Positions 33,106-45,778 of a stretch of 64,000 bases of DNA are shown here, piece after piece. The notes beneath the pieces were generated by a model. The model ran no database searches. It saw nothing but the letters and a program-made list of their open reading frames with translations, and was not told where the DNA came from. The stretch covers positions 214,314,497 through 214,378,496 of the forward strand of contig NC_081406.1 in the NCBI RefSeq assembly GCF_030272615.1. Direction: 5' to 3'. A program made the position numbers and the translations under genes. The DNA is from Cryptomeria japonica. Its lineage: Eukaryota; Streptophyta; Pinopsida; Cupressales; Cupressaceae. Positions within the stretch are counted from its first letter, which is position 1. Each line of letters starts with the position of its first letter.

Positions 33106-34103
33106 ACCTGCTAAATACACCTACTTTGGAGATCCAGCAACGTTCACCGACAATCAGTAAACTATTCAAACAATCACCGGTATATGGTTAACCAGTAGGA
33201 TATAATGTTCACCAGTACCTGCAATGACATGGAAGACACTTGGTAATGTCGAAGACATCATGTGGACACTTTTCCTTGAAGTAATATCATTGGTATATTC
33301 TTATTTGCATATTTGCTTTTACCAACAAATAGGTCCAGGTTTATCTTTTCCAGATCAGCATGGCACGCTATGGAGATGATTTATTATTGTTGTAAATGCA
33401 TTGAGCTGACATGTTTAATCGGTTATTGCATCGGATATTGTATTATTTGTAAAATGTTTTTATTGTAATATCTTGTAGAGCCGACCTACTAAAATTGGTC
33501 TTAGGGTATGGTATAAATATAAGATCTTATTTATAAGATCAGATGTGGAATGCGAAAAAGATTTAAGGAAGGGTATATGCGAGATCAAGCAGAGATATAC
33601 ACGAAGACATCATTTGAAGGTGAAGTTAGGTTTTTTTAGAAGCATATCAGCATTACACCGGTACTGAATCTAGCATATGAAGATGCTATTTTGTGCAGTA
33701 CATTGTTATTGGATTTAACCATCCAGCTGTAGTCAGTGTGACTCCCATTTGTGTTTGAGTAGTGAGCTCTAGGCTGTTGGCCTTTCTGCATGTGTAGACC
33801 CCTCTTGTACACTTACTATCTGTAGTAGTATCATCTGATTGTGGGTAAGGTTTCACACCATGGTTTTTCCCCTTACAGGGTTTCCACGTACAAATATTTG
33901 TGTCATGTGTTGTGGATGACTTTATGTTTATGTTTCATGCATTAATTCTTATCAATATAGCAATTTTCTGTTAACACTATTTACTGGCATACTTAACTGT
34001 CTTACCGGTATAAGCATTAAAGTTGGTTAATAAGATTTTGGTTTGAATTTATTAGACAACTGATTCACCCCCCCCCCCCTCTCAGTTGTCCTTGAGACCT
34101 ACA
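33068..34103 (+). repeat. 3' LTR of copia A (1036 bp)
   Basis: TGTTGGTATTTTGG.. to ..GAGACCTACA. It matches the 5' LTR throughout except for a 23-bp gap (after 33340) and a longer C run (12 against 9). Confidence 0.93.
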
Positions 34104-34249
34104 AGGTAAGATTTCAAACCACCAAATCCATGGTTTGAAGACTTGATCCCATCTTCTTTATCCTCTGCAAGTGATATCCACTTCTATAGTTCAAGTGGTC
34201 ACATAGAGATGCCAGCCTAGGGTCAATTCAATCTCTTCAGGCTTGGAGC
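34104..34249 (-). repeat. 5' LTR of D, second piece
   Basis: Continues the D LTR (compare 21199-21336: ..GACTTGATCCCATCTTCTTTAT..) from the copy of the copia A TSD to CTTGGAGC, where element E begins. Confidence 0.88.
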
Positions 34250-34251
34250 TA

Positions 34252-35345
34252 TGTGTGTGAAATTTGGGGAACCTGCAAGGGCATAAACACTTTAATAAAC
34301 CATTATTTTCAAGGGTTAGTTAATAAAAACAAACAAAATCAAATCCATTGCAAGTTGGCTTATTGCCTCCTAGAAAGTGCAAGTGTGGATTGCTCTCAGA
34401 TTGCTAAGCTATCGAGTGACTAGACTACACTCAAATGAAGGATTTTTAAATGCATGCAACTAGGTGAATGCAATATTAATTGATTAAGAGAAATGAGATT
34501 ATCAGGCTAAATGATCAAAGCTCTAAATGAAGCTAAGATAGGTTATATGCAAGAACTTGAATCTAGAGAAGAGAAATGAATTTAAGCTAATGAACTAGAA
34601 TTGTAAATGATTATAAGATTAAATCAAACCTAAATGAAAACTAATTTTATTGATTAATTAAATATGCAAAGATTCTTTAAAATTTCCTCGATAAACTACA
34701 ACACAATATTAGCATAATAACGATGTAAAATTCTTGGATGATGATTAAAGAATGAGAGCCTGAATTTATAGGAAAATCATGAGGGAGACCAAATGTTAGG
34801 ATTGGTCTTTAATAAATGGTTGAGATCAATTCAAAGGAAGCATAATTCAAGTGAAATTCTTTGATTGGACAATTTAATTCCATTTTGGAGAGATAAGATT
34901 GAGTTCAAATTAGCAACTCAGATTGTTTCCATTTTTCTTGAGTTCAATCGATTTGTTTCCTTTTTTGAATTTTGTGCTCATATTTTCCAATTTATTTTTC
35001 AAAATAATTCCTCTTTCTTGATTTGTTTCCTTTTTTTGAATATTTATGGCAATTTTTATTTATTTATTAAACATGCAAATGATATTTAATTCAGTAAATG
35101 AGATATTTGATTTTAAAAAGATTTTCTATTTTGAATTTTGAATTTGATCAATTAATTAAATGAGAATTTAATTAAATGTAACTTCCATGTTGCATTTTTA
35201 TACCTTAGTAATTAATTAATCAGGCTCTCATGGTTGATTTAAATTGATTATTTGATTCAGAAGCTTGATGAATTTTATTGAATTTAAGCACATTAGTCGA
35301 GATTAGGGGCCCGTGGTTTTGGATGACCATTTTTAGGGTATTACA
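34252..35345 (-). repeat. 3' LTR of E (1094 bp)
   Basis: + strand (TG)4AAATTTGG.. to ..AGGGTATTACA; AT-rich. Minus-strand TATAAAT at 34764-34770. It matches 57408-57572 plus 59005-59946. Confidence 0.92.
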
Positions 35346-36402
35346 TTTGCCCCTCTTTGAATTGATGTGCGAGCAGTGCATTGATTCAAATAACAATTGA
35401 TGTCTAGGAGATACCAGTTCTAAACTTGATTGATCACAAACTAGATGAAGAGTGAGGTATTCAGTTTGTTTTGAAGTGATGAAATTGAACAAATTGATTG
35501 AAAGTGATACCGATGCCAAACTTTATTGAACTAGGATAGATGAAGAGAAAAGATACCGAACTTGAACTTGATGGATCAAGAAGTGGATCTTACTGATCTA
35601 GAAATTGATTGAACTAGAAATAGTGAATGAAGATCAAAATGATCCTGAACTTGATGGATCAAGACACGATGAGCGAAAATAAACTATGAAACTTGATTTG
35701 ATGCAATGAAACTGAACACCTAGTTAGATTGAGCGTGTGAACAAAGATACTCTTTAAACCCTTGATTAAGTTTAAACAATAAACTAGATTGATGAAAAGC
35801 GATGAAACTAATTAACGTTAAGAGACTGATTCAAATGAAGACAATGTCAGCTTGATTTGATGTTACAAAACTGATATGCCCCTAGGGATTGATTTGATTC
35901 AGATTATCAAGAAATCTCAACTTGATATGAAGCAATGAAGCTGAGATTCCCCTAGCGATATGGTCTTGTTTGATGATTGGTAAAGATTAGTTGATCAACT
36001 TGTAATGAAGATTTTCAAATAAATTCTGAACTTTGACAATGTGATCACTGATGATGATGATTTCATCAGTATGCCCCTACAGGAGCGAAATTGAAAGATC
36101 GACAGGTTGCATAGTGATTTCAAGAAATTTGATAAAAAGATTAAGCAATTAATGATTTGAGCGCAAAGAATGATTGAGAGGGTCATTTAAAGATTTAGCA
36201 TTGATTGATGAGAAATTGAGTGCAAATTGAAGAAAAGAATGAGCATTTGATGAAAGTTCTAATTGGTCACAACTTTGCAAAATTGACTAGGAAGATGATC
36301 TCGGATTTCAATTTCGATCCCGAAAATGGAATCAAGACAGTCAAATTAACCAAGGGTATAGTTTTCATGCCAATCGGAGAAAGTTGAAAATTAGGGTTTT
36401 GA

Positions 36403-36412
36403 CTATATAAGG
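36403..36412 (+). promoter_or_regulatory. Candidate TATA box for an antisense transcript in E
   Basis: CTATATAAGG on the + strand, opposite to the element's own transcription, about 90 bp before the coding-like fragment 36495-36681. A single motif in AT-rich DNA is weak evidence alone; the position is what makes it notable. Confidence 0.4.
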
Positions 36413-36497
36413 TCTGGAGGGGTCATTTTCAAGTCATTTTCACCTCCTTTATTTGAATATTTTAAAACCTTCTAGGGACACGCTAGCAGTGTCATAG

Positions 36498-36681
36498 TGT
36501 GAGGCTCTACATCAGTCAAACAGGGCAGCATATTATGTGGCTATTCCTGTTGGTGAGCAGGTGATCCCCTACTTGTAGTATATGGCTAGATTGGAGGGAG
36601 CTTGGGAACCTAGGGTCGATGATGGTGGAACTCAGCAAGAACCTCCTCCTCCACCAAGTGATGAGGGAGAGGGTTATAGTT
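36498..36681 (+). pseudogene. Antisense coding-like fragment in 3' region of E
   Basis: On the + strand the frame reads SNRAAYYVAIPVGEQVIPYL, one TAG, YMARLEGAWEPRVDDGGTQQ, then EPPPPPSDEGEGYS and a stop. Composition is protein-like, with a proline run and acidic end, unlike the surrounding AT-rich non-coding DNA. Extra ORFs between pol and the 3' LTR, including antisense ones, are known in plant Tat elements; this may be the remnant of one. I do not recognise the protein, there is no clear start codon, and the upstream part is missing or decayed. Confidence 0.45.
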
Positions 36682-38471
36682 AGTTTTTGGACATGGCTCT
36701 TGATTTTGTTGTATAGCCTAGTTTTGTAGCCATAAATGATTCTTGCTCCGATTTTGATAGATTTTTGAGATTATTGTACCCCGATGACATTGAGATGATA
36801 TATATGACCTGTTGATTATTGATCTTATTGCACTTGTGTTTATTGATGTGATTTCTTGAGATGTTCTATTATGCTTTATGTTATATGATGCTCTACATGT
36901 ATGCAATCCTTTTCTAGTATGAATGTGTGCTATGATGATGATCATGAATGTTGTTGTTTCTTTTCATATGCAAATAAATGATCTAATAGATGAATATGAT
37001 AATACAAAATGTGAATGCTATGCATGTGTGTTTTTGTGTTTTCTTTTTATTTATTTATTTATTTATTATGTAATTATATGAATGCAAATGATTATGATGT
37101 GCATGTATGAACCTATTATGACATGTATGCAGCTAATATCTCATGTAGGAATGATGATAACATAGGTGCTCGATCATTGTGATGAGAATGATCCATTTGA
37201 CCACTTAGCCATGAAGAGAAGGTTGATTTAAATTCAAGCTCCAGGTGAAGAAGAACAAAATCATTGTTAGTATGCCAGATTCACCATGCAATGCATGAAA
37301 CTTAACATGAATGCAGAAGATGCAACTAGGACCTAGTCACTAGATTTTGATTCTCTTTCTTATCATCATTGAGCATTAAATATAGGAAATAGACATAAGC
37401 ATCAAGACACAAAGAGACATGATGACCTCAATGTCTTGTCCTTTTTGATATAACAGTCAAACATAAGCACCAAGGGAAAAGGAGGCCAAGATGACTTGAA
37501 CGCTTCTTGCATCCAAACATAATAGACACTTAAAATAGATAAGGAAATAGTTCTGACCTCATTGGAGCATGCATATAAATAGAGTCGAGATATGTGAGGC
37601 CATTTCACCTTAATGCGAAGGCTCTTATCATAGACACTTAGTTTATAGGATATATTCAAATCATCGAAATCACATCCACAAGTAGAAAACAAAGAAAAAC
37701 ATAGCTCAAGCAGTTTGAGTTGTTTTCAGTTGTTCTTGTTTTGCATGTTTGATAGGGTGCCAGTGATCAAAACTTTGTATAAGGTAGGAGATAGATGACT
37801 GACTTAGAGTGAATGATCCAAACTTGATTGACACAAGGATGGCTTGGTTGAGCTGCTAGGGCTTTAAGATTAAAGTTCCTAAGGACTATGATGTTGATCG
37901 ATTGCAAACCATGAGGGTTCTAAAGAGAACCAAGGGGGGTCATGAAAGTGACTGCACAAGCAAAATAAAGTAGGAAAGTAGGGAATGAAAGAAGGGAATG
38001 GAAAAGTTACGTTGATAGAGGGAGCACCTATGAGTACAAGAGGCACTTGTTTACTAATTTTTCACCTTCTTGGTAGAGATCTTTCTTTCTTTTTTTTTTC
38101 TCAAGACTTTTATCTATACAGAGTAGCTGGAGCTTAATAATACTTTAGGTGTAGAATTTCTTCAGATGGATGGTGTCGATGGGCTCTCGGAGTTGTTATC
38201 CTTATGATGTAGAGAGAATATAGGCACCTAAGCCAAAGTTTATCATAACAATGTAGGGACCCAGCCAGTTGGGTTCAAACATCCCTTTTTATTCTTGGTC
38301 TTTCTGATTCTTTGGATTTTATCTTAGGACAAGGTCACTAACCTGAAATTCTCTATATCGAACCTTTTTGTTATATCCTCTAGACATTATTTGCTGATAA
38401 GCTCTTAAGTGATTGAACACTACTTCTCGATGTTCATCAAGAAACTCGAGTTTGTGTAAGCTGGATACTCT

Positions 38472-39250
38472 CTAGTCTTCATTGATGATTAGATTTTGCA
38501 AGGAAACTCTCAAAGATGGGATTTCCACTTCTATAGGAATGACTACTTCAATCCCATGTACTAAAGAAAAAGGAGTAGCACTAGTAGGAGTTTTGATGCT
38601 TGTTCGATAAGCCCATAGTGCAGGACTGATCTGCAGATGCCAATCCTTTCTAGATTTGTTCACTGTATGATGCAAGATTCTCAACATCATTTTATTGGAT
38701 GCTTCAACATGTCCATTACCTTGAGGGTAATATACAGAGGACCAGTGCTATTTGATCTTGAATTTGTCACATAGCTCAGTTATGTCCTTATTTTTGAATT
38801 GCACCCCATTATCAGTGATGATTGAAGAGGGAATCCCATACTGGTAGATTATATGATTCAAAATGAACATGGCTACTTGTTTTCTGATTGCTTTGATGAG
38901 CGGAACCACTTCGACCCGCTTTGTGAAGTACTTAGTAGTAGTAATGATGAATTTATGTCCATTTGAAGAAGCTAGATAAATTTGACCAACCAAATCAAAA
39001 TCCTATTGTTGAAATGGCCAATGTGTTAGAAAGGGAATGAGTTCCCTTATCGGCACATGTATGAGATTACCATGTAACTGACATTTTTAACGCATCTTAG
39101 CATATCTAAAAGCATCCTTTTCCATATCAGGCCAGTAGTAGCTAGCCCTTAGCAATTTACGTGATAATATTAAGCCATTTGAATGAGATCCACAAATACC
39201 ATCATGGACTTTAGATAGTTCTTGTTGAGACTCTTCTGATTCTAAACACC
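38472..39250 (-). pseudogene. Integrase of element E
   Basis: The zinc finger part (about 39245-39070) reads VHDGICGSHSNGLI, ASYYWPDMEKDAF and ends KCQL with a stop. The core (38993-38748) reads VGQIYLASSNGHKFIITTTK, YFTKRVEVVPL, YGIPSSIITDNGVQF (Asp of TDNG), and after a stop HWSSVYYPQGNGHVEASNK (catalytic Glu in VEASNK). The C-terminal part (38690-38472) has ALWAYRTSIKTPTSATPFSL and VHGIEVVIPIEVEIPSLRV. Typical of Tat-type elements. Stops near 38745 and in the finger make it inactive. Confidence 0.9.
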
Positions 39251-39434
39251 TAAGCAAGGCACCATCTAACCCTCGCCTATACAGATCATTAGCAATGATG
39301 ACATAATGAGAGGCATTATGGATTAGGTTAATCTTTTCATTATGGGTGAAATTTACTGGGATAGCTTGGTCTTAGAGATAGGAATAGATATGGTTGTATC
39401 GGGATGAGTCTTGTCCAATAATGGTGCAAACCAT

Positions 39435-39895
39435 CTACGAGTCAGGGGAGTCACATGTAGGGTAGAAAATCTCTTCCACAAGAAATTCATAGCAGAACTC
39501 TAGCTCTTGTAGTTGTGGAATTGATGCCAATGTTGCTATAGCATCTACTGCTCTATTTACTGACCTTGGAATTTTCTCAAATGAGATGAACACAAAGTAT
39601 TTCTTGAAGTAGTCCACCATTCTTTTATAAGGCATTATCTTTTCATCTCTGGTCTGATATAGGTCATTGATTTGATTGATCACCAACTGAGAGTCACCAT
39701 ATATGTGTATTTATGTGACATTCCACTCAAGTGTTAGCTTAATCCCATTTACCAAGGCTTCATATTCAGCAATGTTATTTGTACAAGGAAAGAGTAACTT
39801 GTACGCCTTTGTTATGGAGTATTTATGAGGAGTAATGAAAATAATTCCAACTCTTGACCCCTAATGGGTGAAAGATCCATCAAAGAACATCTTCC
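39435..39895 (-). pseudogene. Second (archaeal-type-like) RNase H of element E
   Basis: Reads MFFDGSFT, stop, GSRVGIIFITP, NNIAEYEALVNGIKLTLEWN, stop, IHIYGDSQLVINQINDLYQT, RDEKIMPYKRMVDYFKKYF, then IPRSVNRAVDAIATLAS. All four acidic positions are present (FDG, EYEAL, GDSQL, RAVDA). It lies between the RT-linked RNase H and the integrase, the known place of this extra domain in Tat elements, in contrast to element H where the similar domain precedes the RT. Confidence 0.87.
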
Positions 39896-39995
39896 AGGAT
39901 CTCTGAATGAGATGCAAAATTGATTTGTTTGGATTTTTGATGTTTAAGGGTTGATCATCTTCTAGAGGAGCATCTGCAAGTTGATCTACTATGGC

Positions 39996-40629
39996 CTACC
40001 CTTTTATAGCTTTCCTTTCCACATATTCAATATCAAATTCTATCAACACCATGATCCATTTAGCTAGTCTACCGGTGAGGGTAGCTTTACTGAGAAGATA
40101 TTTTAGTGGATCAATATTAGTTGTTAACTTGATGGAGTGAGCTAACATGTAGTGTCTTAGGTTTTGTGATGTAAATACCACTATTAAGCAAGCTTTCTCA
40201 ATTATTGAATAATTTTTCTAATATAATACCAGTGTTTGACTGATGTAGTATATATCTGTTTCCTTATTGTTTTCATCCTGTTGAGCAAGGAGTGCCCCCA
40301 GCAATGTCTCAGTAGTTGAAATGTACATAATTAATGGTTTGCCATGAATAAGCTACATTAGAATAGGTAGATTGGAAAGATATTCTTTGATTTGTTGAAG
40401 ATGTTCCTCACATTCCTCATCCCAGTTGTATGTTACTCCTTTCCTTAATGCTTTTGTGAAAGGTTGAGGTTTGTCTGCTAGCTGGGATATAAAGCATCTA
40501 ATTGATTGTAGATGTCCTTACAGTGTCCTCATTTGACTGATGTTCCTGGGTGGAGGTATTTCCATTATTCCATGCACCTTCTCGGGATCAACCTTAATTC
40601 CTTTCTTTGAAATGATGTAACAAAGCAAT
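39996..40629 (-). pseudogene. RT C-terminus and RNase H of element E (after copia B)
   Basis: Beginning at the copia B insertion, the minus strand reads LCYIISKKGIKVDPEKVHGI (end of RT), then a degraded connection, and from 40181 FTSQNLRHYMLAHSIKLTTN, DPLKYLLSKATLTGRLAKWI and FDIEYVERKAIKG. These are the end of the RT and the RNase H with its following segment. The first catalytic strand of RNase H (about 40350-40300) is hard to read. Confidence 0.85.
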
Positions 40630-41817
40630 TGTTGGACATTTGGTGGAATTGATTATGTGTTGCATTGATGTTTTGTCATTTATTCAAGCACTAGTTGTTT
40701 GGATGCTTTACCGACACCCTTCTAGTCTTGGTAGGTTGAGTGGATTTTGGCTGTTTTGGATCTAGCATGATCTGGTAGGCTTCGGTATAGTTTGGTGATG
40801 GAATTGTCTTGTTCATGATACTCATGCTCATATTCAATCAGTTGGTTTTGGTCTAGTGATTAGATGCTATTATACTTGCTTAGAAGCTTAGTTTCTAGTT
40901 CCAATGATGGTTTCATCGACAAAGCTTTTGATGAAGATCTTTAATGAATTACATAAGTGGTGTTGGTGCAGCTTCTAGTGGAGTTTCAAGATGTTGTTAA
41001 TGATCATGTTCGAGACTTGGCAGATGGAGATCATTTCTATAGCTTGTGGACCTATATTGGGTCCTAGTTGATCTAGGTTATGGACCGACTTTAATGTAAC
41101 TTGTAGATTGGACCTCTCGATGTGTTTTTGGGATGTCTTATGTGTTGGATATTATTTGTTTGGTCTAAGGCCAACATGGTTTGTAATTATGTAATTGGTT
41201 TATTATTTGGTGGCCAACCTAATTGTTTATGGTCGAGGTTTTGTATATATAGATGTAAGATCTCATTGTAGATCATCATGGTTATGTTAGAGGTCATGGT
41301 CAAGGAATGTAATGTGTGAATAATGTAATATCATTTAGGCAGAGGATTTGATTGATCATTGGAGATCGAATTGGGTTTATGTAAGAGGATTTATTCCTCT
41401 AGTATTGAGCTTAACTGGAACTATACCCAGGCATAGGATATGCTATCTTTTGTAGTTAAACACTTCTCTAGATTATAGTGTGGATTTCTATGCAATTATT
41501 GAGGCTCCTTTTGTGATGAGCAATGCGATCTAGGTTGTTGGCCTTCCTACAAGCACAAGCCCCTCAATTGTAATTCACATATTTACTACAAAAGTATTAT
41601 CTAACTATAGGTAGGCTTCCCACCATGGTTTTTCCCTTTATCAAGTTTTCCACATATAAATCTTGGTGTCATGTGGATGGTTTTTATTGTTATTTTGGTA
41701 TTAGTGTTTTAGGTTCTGGTATTAAAGTTTTAAATTGCTAATAGTTCCAGTAATCTGTGACAACTAATTCATCCTTCCCCCTCTCAGTTGTCTTACGATT
41801 ATTTGAACTGTCTCACA
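40630..41817 (+). repeat. 5' LTR of copia B (1188 bp)
   Basis: TGTTGGACATTTGG.. to ..CTGTCTCACA. TATATATAG at 41244-41252 (3' LTR: 46774-46782). The hairpin stem GACAACT / AGTTGTC (41759-41765 / 41786-41792) has one G-to-A change at its inner end. Confidence 0.92.
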
Positions 41818-41875
41818 ATTGGTATCGGAGCTTTGGTCCTCTCTATAGAAATATTAACTGCTTGAGGAAGATCCT

Positions 41876-44800
41876 ATGGCGACTAACAATTCAAGTTCAT
41901 CCAGTTCTTCTGTAGCTATCTTTTAGAGGGATATTCTGAGGCTTGATGGAACAAATTACATAGTATGAAAGATTTAGATGGAGACTCATCTGAGATGTCT
42001 TGGCAAGGAGATTTGGGAGATCACATAGAATCATGTCACACCTTATAATCTGAGATTTGGCAAACTTCCTCTGAAAAACCTGGATAGAAAGAGAAGCCCT
42101 CTTGTGTGCACTTTCTAATCAGCAAATAATGGGATTAATTGATAAATCATCTAGAAAGGCTATATGGGATAAGTTGGAGACTCTTAATGAAGGTGACCCT
42201 ATAGTAAAGATTGTTAAACTTGATGGTTATCGAGTGAGATATGAAAACCTGAAGATGGAAGAAAATGAAAGGATTACGGCATTCATGGAAAGGGTAAATG
42301 AGATTGTTATGAGAACTCAATGTTTTGGTGGAACTCTCAACAAAGATTAAATTGTTTCTAAAGTCCTGAGAGCCCTACCACTGGCTTACAGAATGAAGGC
42401 TACTGCTATTAATGAGTTGATAACAATGACTAATATATCTATCAATAGAGATACTTTGGTTGGGAAACTATCTGCTTTTGAGCTTGAAGAATTTGGACCT
42501 TCTAGAGCTGTGAAGTCTGAACCTGCTTTTCATGCATCTACATCTACAACTGATAAACAAGACTAGAAAGATTTGTATGCAAAGGAATTAGAAGATACGA
42601 AGAGAGAAGATGATGAGTTTGAGCAACTTGAAGCACTATTTGCTGGAAGAGTACCTAAAGGTTCGGTAGGAAGTAAGTATGAAGGAAAAGCACCTTTTAA
42701 ATGTTTTGCATGTAATAAGATTGGTTATTTTTCTTCTAGATGTCCTGAAAGGAATCAAGATTTGAAGAAAGACCTAGAAGATCATAAGCCTGACATTGGA
42801 TATTAGAACAAGTACATCTACAAGAAAAACAAAGACAAATCATGCTACATAGTGGATGAGGAAGGCATTACTAATTCTGATGATGAACCAATAGAAGACT
42901 CTGCTAGTGGTTCCGACAATGGGAAGGAATGGGTGTTCCTGGCTATCAAGGAAGATGATCCAACACTAGAAGTGAATGTACCTGAAGGGAAGGCACTTGT
43001 TGCTAAAATTGAAGACAAGGATGAATGGGTAATTGATAGTGGTTGTTCACATCATATGATTGTAGATAAAGGGAAGTTTCTATCTTTGCAAGAATTTGAT
43101 GGCAGTCTAGTTAGATTTGGAGATGACAAAGTATGTATGATCAAAGGAAAAGGAACTATATCATTAGATGGTAAGAACAATACTGACAATGTTTATTATG
43201 TTGAAGGTTTAAGACATAATCTTTTGAATGTAGGACAATTGGTGGATAAGGGATATCAATTATAGTTCAAGGATGGAAAATGCAAAATCATTAATAGATC
43301 TAGTTTAGAGATTGCAACTAGTACATAGACAAAAGGTAATATATTTTATTTGAACTCTGGTGAGAAGACATGTTTGAGTACATAGATTGATGAGAGTTAG
43401 CTATGGCATAAAAGGCTATGTCATGTGAATTTTGCTTGCATTGTGAAGATCAGTTCAACTAAGGTAGTTAGGGATATACCTAAGATTATGAAGCCTTGTA
43501 ATCGGGTATGTAAAGAATGTCAAATGGGTAAACATGTTAGAACCTCTTTTAGGAGTATACAAGATAAATCAAATGATGTTCTTGATCTTATTCATACTGA
43601 TTTGTGTGGCCCTGCTAGAGTTAAAAGTTTTCAAGCTAATAGATATTTCATGCTAATCATTGATGATTATTCTGGAATGATGTGGGTTACTTTTCTAACA
43701 GATAAATCTGAAGCATTTGAAAAATTTAAAATCTTTAAGGCTAAAGTGGAAACTGAGACAAGATTGAAGATTAAATGTTTGAGGTCAGATCATGGTGGAG
43801 AATTCAAATTCGGTGAATTTAATAACTTTTGTGAGAAGCATGGTATAAGAAGATAATTTTCTTCTCCCTGGACACCTTAGCAAAATGGAGTTGTGGAAAG
43901 GAAGAACATAACTATCTTGGATGCTGCTAGAACAATGATGATGGAAGCTAGTCTACCTCATACTACTGGAGAGAAGTAGTGAACACAATGGTTTATACAT
44001 TCAACAGAGTACATATCAAAGGAGAAATTGGTAAGACACCTTATGAATTATGGTTTGGCAATACACCTATAGTTAAGTATTTCAAAAAATTTGGGAGTAA
44101 ATGTCATATCAAGAGAGATGATGTCATTGGGAAATTTGATCATAGATGTGATGAAGGCATATTTCTTGGTTATTCTAATGAAAGAAAAGCGTATAGATGT
44201 TATAACAAGAGATTGCAGAGAATTGTGGAGAGTGCTAATGTCAAAGTAGATAAGCTAAACAGAAGTCAAATCAGAGTTTATGAGAAGGAACCGATAGTAG
44301 AAATGATTATATTTGAATAGGTAGCACCTTTACCTGAATAAAGTGTTGAACCAGTTACTCGGGTAGTATCAGAGACTTCTATAGTAACTAAAGAACATGG
44401 AAGAGGAACAAAAAGTTAGAAGACTCCTAGGTATGTGAGATTGAATCATTTAGAGGATCAGAAGGAAGGAATTGATTATGGAGAGACTTTTGCACCTGTA
44501 GCAAGGATTGAAGCTATAAGATTATTTCTTGCATATGCTACTTATAAAAACTACAAGGTTTATTAGATGGATGTTAAATGTGCATTTTTGAATGGGGATC
44601 TTGAGGACAAAGTTTATATTGAGCAAGCTGATGGTTTTTCATTATCAGATGATATTGATATGGTTTATAGGTTAAGGAAAGCTTTATATGGATTGAAACA
44701 AGCACCTAGAGCCTGGTATGCAAGGTTGGATAAATATCTTTTGAAGCTTGGTTTTACTAAGGGTAGTGCTAACAATAATTTATATTATAAGATCACTGAT

Positions 44801-45778
44801 GATGATATACTGATTATTGAAGTATTTGTTGATGACATTATTTTTGGAGGTGAAGATAAGTTATGCACAAAATTTTCTAAGAATATGAAGAAAGGATTTG
44901 AGATGTCTATGATTGGTGAGATGAAATTTTTCTTAGGTTTGCAAATTACTCAGATTGACAATGGTATTTTCATCTGTCAAACTAAATATGCTAAGGAATT
45001 GTTGAAGAAATTTGGTATGGGAGATTCTAAACTGGTAAGTACTCCTATGGTTACAAGTGAGAAATTGACAAGAAAACATGTTTCTGCACCAGTAAATCCT
45101 ACAAGATACAAATCTATGATTGGAGGTCTGCTTAATTTGACTCAAACTAGGCCTGACATTATGAATGTTGTTTGTATTATTTCAAGATTTTAGAGTGATC
45201 CTAGAAAAAATCATAAGATTGTGGTGAAAAGGATTTTTAGATACTTGCAAGGTACATCAGAATATGGTTTTTGGTACCCTAAGGATGATTAATTTACTTT
45301 ATGTGAATATATATATGCTAATTGGGCTGGAGATATTGATGACCAAAAAAGCACTTCCGGTGGATCTTTCTTTCTTGGAAAGAAGTTGGTTTCATGGATC
45401 AACAAGAAATAGTCATGTACTTATTTATCTACTGCTGAAGCTGAGTATGTTGTTGCTACTACTAATTGTACACAATTTTTATGGATGAAGCAAATGTTGA
45501 AGGATATAAAGGTGGATTGTGATGCACCAATAGCTATTCATTGTGATAACTTTGCTTCTATTGATATATCAAAGAATCTGGTATTTCATTCTAAAACAAA
45601 GCACATATCTATCAAGTATAACTTTCTAAAGGAAAAGGTGGAAGAAAATGAAGGTAGAATGGTTTATGTGAACACTAAAGTGCAGATTGTAGATATTTTC
45701 ACTAAACCTTTTCCCAAGGAATCATTTGAGTACCTGAGAGGTAGATTAGGAGTTTCTACCCCCTCGGTAGAGACTTGA
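41876..45778 (+). pseudogene. Copia B gag-pol polyprotein (frameshifted, with deletion)
   Basis: Starts at ATG 41876 with a serine-rich head; a frameshift falls near 42085. Parts: gag 42102-42350 (QQIMGLIDKSSRKAIWDKL) and 42573-42806 with the knuckle CFACNKIGYFSSRC (His replaced by Tyr); protease W-V-I-D-S-G-C-S-H-H, fully canonical (about 43027); GAG-pre-integrase WHKRLCHVN; integrase HTDLCGP / RSDHGGEF / NGVVERKN (43590-43905); a second frameshift near 43965; RT from 44460 with MDVKCAFLNGDLEDKVYIEQ, YGLKQAP, FVDDIIF; RNase H ending VDIFTKPF. About 99 codons of the RT N-terminus present in copia A (31085-31384) are missing at about 44459. More than ten stops. Confidence 0.92.

Larger units (their letters stand above)
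27433..34103 (+). mobile_element. Copia A: complete Ty1/copia element (Sire-like)
   Basis: LTRs 27433-28489 and 33068-34103; primer site TGGTATCAGAGCT at 28492-28504; purine tract AAAGGGGGAGA at 33056-33066; TSD GGGTA (27428-27432) / AGGTA (34104-34108). The uninterrupted target is seen in the left LTR of D (GGTGGGGTAAGGTG, about 21195). Between the LTRs lies one gag-pol frame in copia order (gag, protease, integrase, RT, RNase H). It is the best preserved element in the window but has nine nonsense codons. Confidence 0.95.
35346..38471 (-). other. Long 3' region of E between integrase and 3' LTR
   Basis: 3.1 kb with no domain on the coding strand. Next to the LTR the minus strand has AAAGAGGGGCAAA (polypurine tract, 35346-35358). 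Two identical CTTGATGGATCAAG palindromes lie at 35567-35580 and 35650-35663. On the opposite strand a coding-like fragment with a TATA box is seen at 36403-36681. An (ATTT) microsatellite is at about 37044-37067. Long 3' regions are typical of Tat elements. Confidence 0.7.

Noticed and set aside
34069-34080. C runs as G-quadruplex sites
   Set aside because: Each is a single run; four separated runs are needed.
45264-45488. 74-codon + strand frame in copia B
   Set aside because: It overlaps the RNase H of copia B, which reads in another frame (ANWAGDIDD, WINKK, AEAEYV). It is a shadow.
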